In this document: positions 1-6,212 of the stretch, one piece after another
Layout of the letters: each line of letters begins with the position of its first letter
How positions within the stretch are numbered: position 1 is the first letter of the stretch
From: an uncultured Porphyromonas sp.
Lineage (GTDB): Bacteria; Bacteroidota; Bacteroidia; Bacteroidales; Porphyromonadaceae
Length of the DNA: 36,286 nt
Reading direction: 5' to 3'
NCBI RefSeq assembly: GCF_915070105.1
Contig: NZ_CAJZFJ010000016.1
Span: forward strand, 1-36,286
Program-made: the position numbers and the translations under genes
Notes under the pieces: generated by a model
Database searches by the model: none
Seen by the model: the letters and a program-made list of their open reading frames with translations, nothing else
What the model was told of the DNA's origin: nothing

Positions 1-96
1 TTCAAGGCTGAGACTGAGTCTAACTTTGCCGACATCCTCGCTGACGAAGCCTTCCACAAGGAACTCCTAGACAACGGTGAAGAACTCGACGAATAA
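1..96 (+). CDS. 3' end of an unidentified gene (partial)
   Basis: Frame 1 is open from the window edge to a TAA at 94-96 and encodes 31 residues of an acidic C-terminus ending NGEELDE. A strong terminator follows 28 nt later, which supports this as the real end of a transcription unit. The acidic helical tail is not distinctive enough for a family call, and the upstream sequence is outside the window. Codons are mostly C- or G-ending in the manner of the other housekeeping genes here, unlike the adjacent mcrBC. Confidence 0.6.
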   Translation, partial: FKAETESNFADILADEAFHKELLDNGEELDE

Positions 97-123
97 CATC
101 TCTTTCTAACACTTTCTAAATAA

Positions 124-165
124 GAGGGGCTACTCCTAATATTAAGGAGTAGCCTCTCTCGTTTT
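124..165 (+). terminator. Rho-independent terminator of the partial gene
   Basis: GGCTACTCCT (128-137) pairs perfectly with AGGAGTAGCC (145-154). Four further pairs at the base include one G-U, the loop is 7 nt, and a T run follows at 162-165. It separates the plus-strand gene from the convergent mcrC, which ends at 174. Confidence 0.85.
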
Positions 166-173
166 ATTGAAGA

Positions 174-1493
174 CTACCATTTTGAACGTGCACAGCGACT
201 GACAAAGTCCTGCTCACACTGCTTCATAGACGAACAGAAAGCATCGAAGTCTTGATAGTTGGATGGAATACCTAGACCTACTTTCACGATTTGCCCTCTA
301 TGGGTACACTCCATTTCTGTCTTGATCTTAAGGATTTTCGGCTCCTTTGCCTCATGGGGATGAGGGTAAAGTAGCAAACCTGTATTCGAGCAGAATCTAT
401 ACATGTAGGTAATCGTTTTATAATAGATAGAGGTTGCCTTGTCTTCACCATACTCATCCGCTTCATCAAGAGGAATGTACTTAGCATCAGCCACGATCTT
501 CTTATCCAAGGACAGAAAATCTGGTATAATCTGCTGACAGCCCTCGAAGAGATAAAAACTCTTTCTCTTTCCCTTCAAGTAGTGGTTATACTCCTCGGAT
601 AGTATAAGAGCTAAGTATTCCTCCCACAGCCATGCAGCATCAATCAGTACCCCATACACCTCATCGTCCTCTTGTCCATATTTCAGCTCTTCATAGCGAA
701 GTATCTGGAGACATAGCCTCTGCAACGGCAAGTACTCGCTATAGTAGGGATGTACCATCGGTCGTAGGTTCTTGTTGATGATGGAGCTTCGCTGAGCAGG
801 GAGATAGGAGGAGGTAACAGCGCATATCTGGGAGACCGCCTCTTGAGTGCCAAGATCCCCATTCAGTAGACTACAATTCCTATAACTCTTGATAAATTCT
901 ATAGTGTGACGAATCAGCTGTGTCATCTCATTGTCATAGCTGTGCTCACGAGTTGAGTAGGCGACTTGACCATTAAATGGCTCATTGTACCTGATATGCC
1001 GATTAAGATCAATGCTCCCTTTCATATGCGCATCATTACACTTCCTCTGCACATACTTCTTATAGACACCTTGGCTAAGGGCTTTCTTCAGGTATTGTGG
1101 GAACATATATATCAGAAAGTCAAAGACTGCATCTTCGTCTATCGCATGAGATAGATTAAACAGATTAATCCGAGCGACTCTCTGAAGCATGTAGTGCAAG
1201 AAGAAGTCCTCCACTCCGCCTTTGGCAAATCGAGAGTGAATAGACAGATGCGTTTTATTCCTACCGATGAAGCCAACGATACTATTGGTAAAGAGCTTGC
1301 TCCCATCTGCGCTAATGGCACACACTTCCTTCCTCGCTAAATCTCTATCATAGCTATCGAAGGAGTCGGGGAAAACGAGGAGATTCGGATAGTCCTCTAT
1401 TGTAATGTCTTCGATCCTTACCCCTGCGATGACTTCTAAATCTCGGCGCTCATCAGGACTGATGGGAGCCTGGCTATAATCGTAGGTAATCAC
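174..1493 (-). CDS. mcrC: McrC, nuclease subunit of a McrBC-type restriction system
   Basis: This 439-residue protein of the McrC family (PF10117) is the partner that supplies the endonuclease to the GTP-driven McrB motor in restriction of modified DNA. The C-terminal PD-(D/E)xK nuclease core is visible: P324-D325 in IIPDF and D336-A-K338 in VADAK, preceded by the LWEEYL helix around residue 290. The N-terminal part is the McrB-interacting region by family knowledge. The start is GTG at 1493-1491, overlapping the mcrB TAG by one base (TAGTG), so the two are translationally coupled. Codon use is A+T-rich compared with the housekeeping genes nearby, which hints at horizontal acquisition. The exact modified-base target cannot be told from sequence. 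Confidence 0.9.
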   Translation of the reverse strand: MITYDYSQAPISPDERRDLEVIAGVRIEDITIEDYPNLLVFPDSFDSYDRDLARKEVCAISADGSKLFTNSIVGFIGRNKTHLSIHSRFAKGGVEDFFLHYMLQRVARINLFNLSHAIDEDAVFDFLIYMFPQYLKKALSQGVYKKYVQRKCNDAHMKGSIDLNRHIRYNEPFNGQVAYSTREHSYDNEMTQLIRHTIEFIKSYRNCSLLNGDLGTQEAVSQICAVTSSYLPAQRSSIINKNLRPMVHPYYSEYLPLQRLCLQILRYEELKYGQEDDEVYGVLIDAAWLWEEYLALILSEEYNHYLKGKRKSFYLFEGCQQIIPDFLSLDKKIVADAKYIPLDEADEYGEDKATSIYYKTITYMYRFCSNTGLLLYPHPHEAKEPKILKIKTEMECTHRGQIVKVGLGIPSNYQDFDAFCSSMKQCEQDFVSRCARSKW

Positions 1494-2923
1494 TACTGGG
1501 GATCATTGTATGCGGCGTGTAGCCGCTCTATCTTCTCTTCTATGTGAGAGGTCCCTCTTAAGTACTCGTACAGCAGCCCCTTCAGATGATACTCCCACAA
1601 GTCATCGAAGTTACCATACATCATATACTTGAGGAAGTACGAAGCTCCAATTTGATAGGCTTTCGTCAGTCCGATCCTATCTTTGCTCGCTGTCGGGGTT
1701 GATTCCTGATCAGGATACTGATCGATGACGCAGTTATTAAGGTTCGTCATCCTTCTCTTCAGTTCTTCGATCACGCTTTGCTCAGGCTTCCTGCCACCCC
1801 AAGCCGTCTCATCATCCAGCATAGAGATCCGACTTTCTGCCGTGATTTCTTTCCACGCAAATCTTCTACGCAGAGCAAAGTCCATACTATCGACGCTCCT
1901 ATCGATGTCGTTCATGGTACCGATGATATACACGTTCTCAGGGACATAGAAGCCTTCATAGAATTCGTCATCCTCCTTGACCAAGTTCTGATACTGGGTG
2001 TTTACTCGTCCCTTCTTTCCCCTATACCCTCGGTCAATGGAGTGAAATAGTTCCCCAAAGATCTTGGAGATCTCACCTCGATTGATTTCATCGATGATGA
2101 AGACATAAGGGTGTGAGCTATCTGCATGAAGAGCCTCCTTGCAGAACTTTTTGAAGACACCATCCATCCGCTGAAAACCTAAGCTATCCCCTCGACTCAG
2201 CGGACGCAAACCTTCCACGAAGTCAGTGTAATCGTAGGAGGGATGAAACTGCACGATCTTGTATTCTGCCCCCATCTCATTAGCCACTTCTTTAGCTAAG
2301 TAGGTCTTACCCGTCCCAGGGGCTCCCGTAAGCACGACGTTGTGATTAGCCAAAAGTAGCTTCTTGGTATTTTCCACTTCCCTATCCATTTCTTCTAAGA
2401 TTCTAATACTTTCCTTGATGCCAAACTCTCTAGCGAACTGATTGAAGGCCACCCAATTTTTCTGAATATAGTCATCGACTTTCCTGACTAACCTCTCACA
2501 AGTATAAGTGGAGGCTTCTGCTTTAGGTATTTGCAACCAAGTTTCCTTCTGTATCTTTCTCTTTGCCTCTGTATCACATTTACATTTGTATGGAGGTTTT
2601 TCATTACAATCAAAGTGAATTTCAAAGCCACTGCCAGTAAGTGCCACCACTGCCAGAAACACTCTTTTATAACATTCGTTGTAATGTATCTCTTCTTTAG
2701 GATACACTTGCCCCCAATGATATTCACCATACTCGTTTGCTTGATTCGTAGGCTTTCTTATGATATTAGTATGGTATCCGAGTTCCTTTAGCCCGTCCAT
2801 GATATCCCCAAGCTTATTATACACTGCTTTCAGCTCGTCGTATACCTCTGGCACATCCTTCTGGTTCTTACGTGCATACTGGGCGATCAAGTCAAAGTCT
2901 GATTCGTTGAATAAACCTGCCAT
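1493..2923 (-). CDS. mcrB: McrB, AAA+ GTPase motor of a McrBC-type restriction system
   Basis: This is an AAA+ motor of the McrB subfamily. Counting from the ATG at 2923, Walker A GAPGTGKT is at 200-207, Walker B VFIIDE at 274-279, the McrB signature MNDIDRS at 337-343 and the ALRRRF arginine element at 350-355. The first ~185 residues would be the target-recognition part. They are not the DUF3578 form I know and contain a Cys cluster (C117, then CKC near 124-126 in the longer frame). The frame is open to a TTG at 2956, but a good promoter -7 box lies at 2964-2971 and would put the transcript start right at that TTG. The ATG at 2923 with a ~35-nt leader is therefore preferred. mcrC follows with a 1-nt overlap. 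Confidence 0.9.
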   Translation of the reverse strand: MAGLFNESDFDLIAQYARKNQKDVPEVYDELKAVYNKLGDIMDGLKELGYHTNIIRKPTNQANEYGEYHWGQVYPKEEIHYNECYKRVFLAVVALTGSGFEIHFDCNEKPPYKCKCDTEAKRKIQKETWLQIPKAEASTYTCERLVRKVDDYIQKNWVAFNQFAREFGIKESIRILEEMDREVENTKKLLLANHNVVLTGAPGTGKTYLAKEVANEMGAEYKIVQFHPSYDYTDFVEGLRPLSRGDSLGFQRMDGVFKKFCKEALHADSSHPYVFIIDEINRGEISKIFGELFHSIDRGYRGKKGRVNTQYQNLVKEDDEFYEGFYVPENVYIIGTMNDIDRSVDSMDFALRRRFAWKEITAESRISMLDDETAWGGRKPEQSVIEELKRRMTNLNNCVIDQYPDQESTPTASKDRIGLTKAYQIGASYFLKYMMYGNFDDLWEYHLKGLLYEYLRGTSHIEEKIERLHAAYNDPQ

Positions 2924-2963
2924 TCTTATGTTATTATTACGATAATGATACACCAACTGATCA

Positions 2964-2997
2964 CAAAGATAAGACCTTATATCTACTTAGAACAAAT
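2964..2997 (-). promoter_or_regulatory. mcrBC promoter, Bacteroidota type
   Basis: On the minus strand a perfect -7 box TATCTTTG (2971-2964) is preceded by a -33 TTTG (2996-2993) with a 21-nt spacer, the expected Bacteroidota geometry. The predicted start is about 2957-2960, which favours the ATG at 2923 for mcrB. The promoter lies about 30 bp from the end of repeat copy A. Confidence 0.7.
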
Positions 2998-3027
2998 TAT
3001 TATTGCCTCTAAACTAGAGGCTCCAAA

Positions 3028-3382
3028 CCAAGGCTGACGCATGAAATCACTATAGTGCGAAGGCAAGGTCGTCAAGGAGCATACGCCGAAGATAGAAGTA
3101 TCCGTGTCCTAGGAGTAGAGATCCCCAGCATATACCTCCTACCTAGGAGGGATGAGTATACACGTGTGTACACAATAGTATACCCACGTGTACACAACTG
3201 TATACACGCGTGTACACTACCTCGCTCTAAGTATATCCTCTGTTGGGCTCGCTTGTATGTCTATTCCTTGGGGATAATACCTAGGATCTCTAGTGATGGG
3301 CTAAGGCTCCCTGGGATATGAAATAATACCCCTGAAGATCCAAAGGCTGGAGTGTGCGAGCGAGATCATGCGTCGGTCCTGG
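3028..3382 (+). repeat. Dispersed intergenic element, copy A (MITE-like, complete)
   Basis: This coding-free element of ~355 bp is shared with 8570-8983 (inverted) and 34786-35036. Imperfect terminal inverted repeats occur at 3028-3044 and 3366-3382 (14 of 17 positions match, including GACGCATGA). A 10-bp direct repeat GGCTCCAAAC flanks it (3019-3028 and 3381-3390), slightly overlapping the ends and compatible with a target-site duplication. The core holds three 18-bp near-palindromes beginning at 3156, 3178 and 3200, an exact 22-bp period. An accessory hairpin CCTCCTAcCTAGGAGG type motif precedes the core near 3137-3150. An open frame across it (3055-3321) is an artefact of the repeat. It lies between mcrB and tRNA-Cys. 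Confidence 0.8.
3156..3217 (+). repeat. 22-bp phased triple palindrome core of copy A
   Basis: The three units are GTATACACGTGTGTACAC (3156-3173), GTATACCCACGTGTACAC (3178-3195) and GTATACACGCGTGTACAC (3200-3217). Each is a near-perfect palindrome separated by 4 bp. The same three units in the same order and spacing occur in copies B and C. Confidence 0.9.
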
Positions 3383-3534
3383 CTCCAAACTAGAGTTTAA
3401 GAGCAAATAAAATTCTTTACCTTGAGTCGATAGACATTCGACTCTTATGCCACTCATGTAAAGAGTTTCAGTTAGTGGGGTGAACCTACTTACTCATCCT
3501 CCACCTATCATCACCTACCCTAAGGCCTGCGATA
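3383..3534. other. Intergenic spacer between repeat A and tRNA-Cys promoter
   Basis: A short perfect hairpin is present, GAGTCGA (3424-3430) with TCGACTC (3438-3444) and a 7-nt loop, without a T run. No coding sequence is supported. On the far side of repeat A, GCCTCTA/TAGAGGC (3005-3021) is another small palindrome. Confidence 0.4.
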
Positions 3535-3566
3535 TTTGTGCATGTGAAAGGTTTTTCGTTACTTTG
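3535..3566 (+). promoter_or_regulatory. Promoter of tRNA-Cys
   Basis: A -33 TTTG (3535-3538) and a -7 TTACTTTG (3559-3566, one mismatch to TAnnTTTG) are spaced by 20 nt. The predicted start is about 13 nt before the mature tRNA. Confidence 0.6.
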
Positions 3567-3585
3567 CACCGCAAAAGCGCAATAA

Positions 3586-3656
3586 GGTTCCTTGGCCGAG
3601 TGGTTAGGCACCGGTCTGCAAAACCGTTTACGGCGGTTCGATTCCGCCAGGAACCT
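3586..3656 (+). tRNA. tRNA-Cys (anticodon GCA)
   Basis: The acceptor stem is GGTTCCT (3586-3592) with AGGAACC (3649-3655), and the discriminator is T at 3656, typical of tRNA-Cys. D arm GCC...GGC, anticodon loop CTGCAAA with GCA, and T arm GGCGG TTCGATT CCGCC are all visible. The top anticodon-stem pair is a C-T mismatch. CCA is not encoded (the next bases are CAG). A terminator lies a few bases downstream. Confidence 0.97.
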
Positions 3657-3662
3657 CAGATG

Positions 3663-3704
3663 AAGCTCCGAAGTCCTTTCATTAGGACTTTGGAGCTTTC
3701 CTTT
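3663..3704 (+). terminator. Terminator of tRNA-Cys
   Basis: AAGCTCCGAAGTCC (3663-3676) pairs with GGACTTTGGAGCTT (3685-3698) with one G-T pair, an 8-nt loop, and TTTCCTTTT following. The tRNA is thus probably a monocistronic unit. Confidence 0.8.
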
Positions 3705-3764
3705 TATGGAATGGGAGGAAGTAAGGTCAGAGACAGCATCAATATAAGGCTTTTACCCACCCTT

Positions 3765-3772
3765 TATCTTAG
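3765..3772 (+). promoter_or_regulatory. Possible -7 box for the DUF1810 gene
   Basis: TATCTTAG differs from TAnnTTTG at one position and lies 33 nt before the ATG at 3806. No convincing -33 element was seen. Confidence 0.35.
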
Positions 3773-3805
3773 CGGTGAGTATTCACACAAGATCTTTAGA
3801 ACAAT

Positions 3806-4240
3806 ATGGAGCATAAAGCTATGGAGTATGACCTCTCTCGCTTCTTAGAGGCGCAGGAGCTCGGCTATCCGATCGCCAGAGAAGAGTTAATCTCGGGGCA
3901 AAAGCGCAGTCATTGGATGTGGTATATTTTTCCTCAGCTAAGGGGGGTAGGATCTAGTGCAATATCTCAGTTTTACGGTATCACCTCTTTAGAAGAGGCA
4001 AGGGAATATCTCGCCCACCCCCTTCTAGGTCAAAGGCTACGAGAGCTCACGCTGATACTGCTGGGCTTAGAGGAGTGCCAGGCAGAGCAGATATTTGGAG
4101 AGATAGATGCACTCAAGTTCTTTTCCTCCCTAACACTCTTCGATATAGCAGAGCCCTGCGGAGTCTTTTCAAGGCTCTTAGATAAGTTCTTTGATGGCCG
4201 GAGGGACCCGAGGACAGAGGAGATACTCAGAGTGCTATAG
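3806..4240 (+). CDS. DUF1810 family protein
   Basis: This 144-residue single-domain protein matches the DUF1810 family over its whole length. The hallmark block GQKRSHWMWYIFPQLRGVG is near residues 31-49, followed by YGITSLEEAREYLAHPLLGQRLREL and a DALKFFSSLTLF segment. Family members are small cytoplasmic proteins of unknown biochemical role, sometimes mislabelled calpastatin. Residue 6 (ATG at 3821) is an alternative start. The gene stands alone between the tRNA-Cys terminator and a degenerate repeat array whose first, weakly matching unit may overlap its last codons (around 4215-4253). Confidence 0.85.
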   Translation: MEHKAMEYDLSRFLEAQELGYPIAREELISGQKRSHWMWYIFPQLRGVGSSAISQFYGITSLEEAREYLAHPLLGQRLRELTLILLGLEECQAEQIFGEIDALKFFSSLTLFDIAEPCGVFSRLLDKFFDGRRDPRTEEILRVL

Positions 4241-4264
4241 AGAGGATTTAAGCAGGCCAACTAT

Positions 4265-4470
4265 CCTTGCCTTAAGATACTAGCCATTGGTATGCTTAGA
4301 ATGCCATAGCGGGCATTTAAGAGGAGATTGTGCCTTGCCTTCAATACTAGCCATTGAAGTGCTTAGAATGCCCTAGCAGGCATTTAAGAGGCTACTATTA
4401 TCCACCTTTACAGATGCCTGCAAGACAGAATCCCTAGAATGTGCAGGAAGCATTCAAGTAGGTGCATGCA
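4265..4470 (+). repeat. Degenerate ~68-nt tandem repeat array
   Basis: Two clear units occur at 4265-4324 and 4333-4391, both running CCTTGCCTT, ATACTAGCCATTG, GCTTAGAATGCC, TAGC, GGCATTTAAGAGG. The period is 68 nt and there are only a few differences. A third, diverged unit (CCTAGAATGTGCAGGAAGC and ATTCAAGTAGG) covers about 4430-4465. A weak unit may precede the array at 4215-4253. There is no open frame through all units, and spacing and divergence do not fit a CRISPR. Confidence 0.65.
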
Positions 4471-4763
4471 CCTATCTTAGAGTTCCGAACTAGGCAACCT
4501 CAAGAATACCAGAGAAGGCTTTTAGCCAGCTACATATTACACCACTCTTGTGTATACCTAGTAGCCAAGCCTCTCAAGACTCCATAGAAAACACATCTAG
4601 CCTAGCCACGGGTGATGCTGGGAAATCATCTTTGCCTATCTACCCGCTAATCATTCGCCAAGCCTTACACCTTTCTTCCCTAGTCTGCGATCCAAGTGCC
4701 TCAACTGATGACTCTAGAAGACAGCATATATCAGGCACAGACTGCTAGCAGCACAGGAAAGGA
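4471..4763. other. Non-coding stretch after the repeat array
   Basis: Faint echoes of the repeat words (CTTAGAGTTCC, CCTCAAGAATACC, CTCTCAAGACTCC) continue to about 4600. The plus-strand frame at 4548-4748 has no recognisable domain, no promoter and unnatural composition, so no gene is called. Confidence 0.4.
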
Positions 4764-4800
4764 CATACAACAAATGCGCTCCTAAGCGGTAGGAGCGCAT
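4764..4800 (-). terminator. Terminator of the rnhA operon
   Basis: ATGCGCTCCTA (4774-4784) pairs perfectly with TAGGAGCGCAT (4790-4800), loop 5 nt. Read on the minus strand it is followed by TTGTTGTATG. A second hairpin, GGGCTAGCCC at 4840-4849 with its copy at 4857-4866, overlaps the rnhA stop codon. Confidence 0.65.
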
Positions 4801-4859
4801 TCCACAAAAGATATACACGAAAAGATATAGTGATTCGGGGGGCTAGCCCAAAGTGGGGG

Positions 4860-5492
4860 CTAGCCCTTGCGACCATAGTCAGCGGGGATCTCTCCCCAAC
4901 TGACTGTATCCCACTTGTAGATGGGGGTCGTATAGGCATGGGTATTCAGCCAATTCTCTGCTCGATGAATCAGATCGAAGAGGGGCTCTGACTGCTCATT
5001 ACGGGGAAGGAGGGTCTTGCATCGCTTCTTCTTGACCCACGTGAGGGCAATCTGGCTATCCGAATAGATGACAAGCCCCTTGAGCTGGCGCTGTTCCACT
5101 AGTGCTAAGGCATGGACGATAGCGAGGAACTCCCCGATGTTGTTTGTCCCTAGGGGGAAAGGGCCCATCTCGAAGAGCGTGGTACGAGAGGGCAAGTAAA
5201 GCCCTCGATACTCCATCACCCCAGGATTGCCAGCGCAGGCTGCATCTACGACGATCGCCTCGGGTATTGGGGTCGAGGTCGTACTCTGCATCTCCTCGGG
5301 CACACTATGCCTGCGAGCAAAGGCATAGGCGCCATCCTCATAGGCACGCAGTGCCTCTTGCTCGCTACCGAAGGCCTTAAACTTAGGATTCGAATAGCCC
5401 GTGATCTGCGCTTGGCATTCACTCCAGCTCTCATAGACCCCGGGCTCATGTCCAGCCCAGACGACATACCACTTCTGCTTCTTCGATACCAT
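4860..5492 (-). CDS. rnhA: Ribonuclease H1 with N-terminal viroplasmin domain
   Basis: This 210-residue enzyme degrades the RNA strand of RNA-DNA hybrids. The viroplasmin/RNase H1 N-terminal hybrid-binding domain is at residues 6-52 (KWYVVWAGHEPGVY to EALRAY). A linker and the RNase H fold follow, with all four catalytic acids visible: D83 (VVDAACAGNPG), E121 (GEFLAI), D145 (IYSDSQ) and D205 (ADYGRKG). The frame is open up to 5543, but the extra 17 residues overlap the upstream sirtuin and lack similarity. The ATG at 5492 leaves a 1-nt gap after the sirtuin stop and is preferred. It is the last gene of the dpp11-sirtuin-rnhA unit. Confidence 0.9.
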   Translation of the reverse strand: MVSKKQKWYVVWAGHEPGVYESWSECQAQITGYSNPKFKAFGSEQEALRAYEDGAYAFARRHSVPEEMQSTTSTPIPEAIVVDAACAGNPGVMEYRGLYLPSRTTLFEMGPFPLGTNNIGEFLAIVHALALVEQRQLKGLVIYSDSQIALTWVKKKRCKTLLPRNEQSEPLFDLIHRAENWLNTHAYTTPIYKWDTVSWGEIPADYGRKG

Positions 5493-5493
5493 C

Positions 5494-6204
5494 CTAGTCC
5501 TTGGCTTGGCTAAGGCGATGACACAGCTCCCGAACTCCCTCACTAGCCCCCTTCTGTATCTGGATTAGGTCGGGGCGGTAGCTGCTGTGTACGGGCTTGG
5601 GATCAATGAGGTAAACGGGACAACTCGGTGGAGTATAGGCTAGGAGGCCTGCCGCAGGATAGACCTCGAGCGAAGTCCCGATCACGACAAAGAGATCAGC
5701 TCGCTCTGTGGCCTCGATGGCAGGAATCATATTCGGCACCTCCTCACCGAACCACACGATGAAGGGACGTAGCTGAGTCCCATCAGGAGCTAGGTCGCCC
5801 AACTGGAGGTCGGGCGCACCTGGCTCTACTGGATAGGTGGTATAGGGGTCACGTACCGAGCGGTTCTTCATCAGCTCTCCATGTAGGTGGATGACCTGAC
5901 TGCTACCTGCTCGCTCGTGTAGATCATCCACGTTCTGCGTGATGATGGTGACCCGATAGCGATCCTCTAGCTCTGCTAGTAGGCGATGTCCCTCATTGGG
6001 CTCAGCGCCGACGAACTCCCGTCTACGCTGGGAGTAGAAGTCAAGCACCCGCTGGGGATCTCGTGCCCACCCCTCGACAGAGGCGACCTCCTCGGGGGAG
6101 GCGCCTGCCCAGAGTCCATCACTATCTCTGAAGGTGGAGAGTCCGCTCTCGGCACTCATCCCAGCTCCCGAGAGTACGACTAGATGTGGCTTAGAGGAGT
6201 CCAT
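5494..6204 (-). CDS. cobB: NAD-dependent protein deacylase, SIR2 family (zinc-less CobB type)
   Basis: This 236-residue cytoplasmic sirtuin has NAD-binding GAGMSAESG (13-21) and TFRD, TQNVDDLH (89-95), catalytic H108 in HLHGE, FIVWFGE (148-154) and IGTSLEVYPA. The Y57-x-x-R60 pair (FYSQRR) is the acid-acyl-lysine recognition motif of class III sirtuins (SIRT5/CobB), suggesting desuccinylase-type activity. The four zinc-binding cysteines of most sirtuins are absent, and the segment between H108 and the WFGE motif has no Cys at all, as in other Bacteroidota homologues I recall. It starts 8 nt after the dpp11 stop and ends 1 nt before rnhA. Confidence 0.92.
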   Translation of the reverse strand: MDSSKPHLVVLSGAGMSAESGLSTFRDSDGLWAGASPEEVASVEGWARDPQRVLDFYSQRRREFVGAEPNEGHRLLAELEDRYRVTIITQNVDDLHERAGSSQVIHLHGELMKNRSVRDPYTTYPVEPGAPDLQLGDLAPDGTQLRPFIVWFGEEVPNMIPAIEATERADLFVVIGTSLEVYPAAGLLAYTPPSCPVYLIDPKPVHSSYRPDLIQIQKGASEGVRELCHRLSQAKD

Positions 6205-6212
6205 ATTGCTTG

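Noticed and set aside
3156..3217. Possible CRISPR array
   Set aside because: Units are 18 bp with only 4-bp spacers and three copies, with no cas genes. This is a palindrome array.
3055..3321. Plus-strand open frame of 88 codons between mcrB and tRNA-Cys
   Set aside because: It lies wholly inside repeat copy A, and its VYTIVYPRVHNCIHACTLPRS segment is just the palindrome core read as codons.
4548..4748. Plus-strand open frame of 66 codons
   Set aside because: It is Ser/Thr-rich low-information sequence in the decayed repeat region, with no promoter or start signal and no recognisable similarity.
5493..5543. Seventeen-residue N-terminal extension of RNase H
   Set aside because: It overlaps the sirtuin gene, and the viroplasmin domain begins right after the ATG at 5492.
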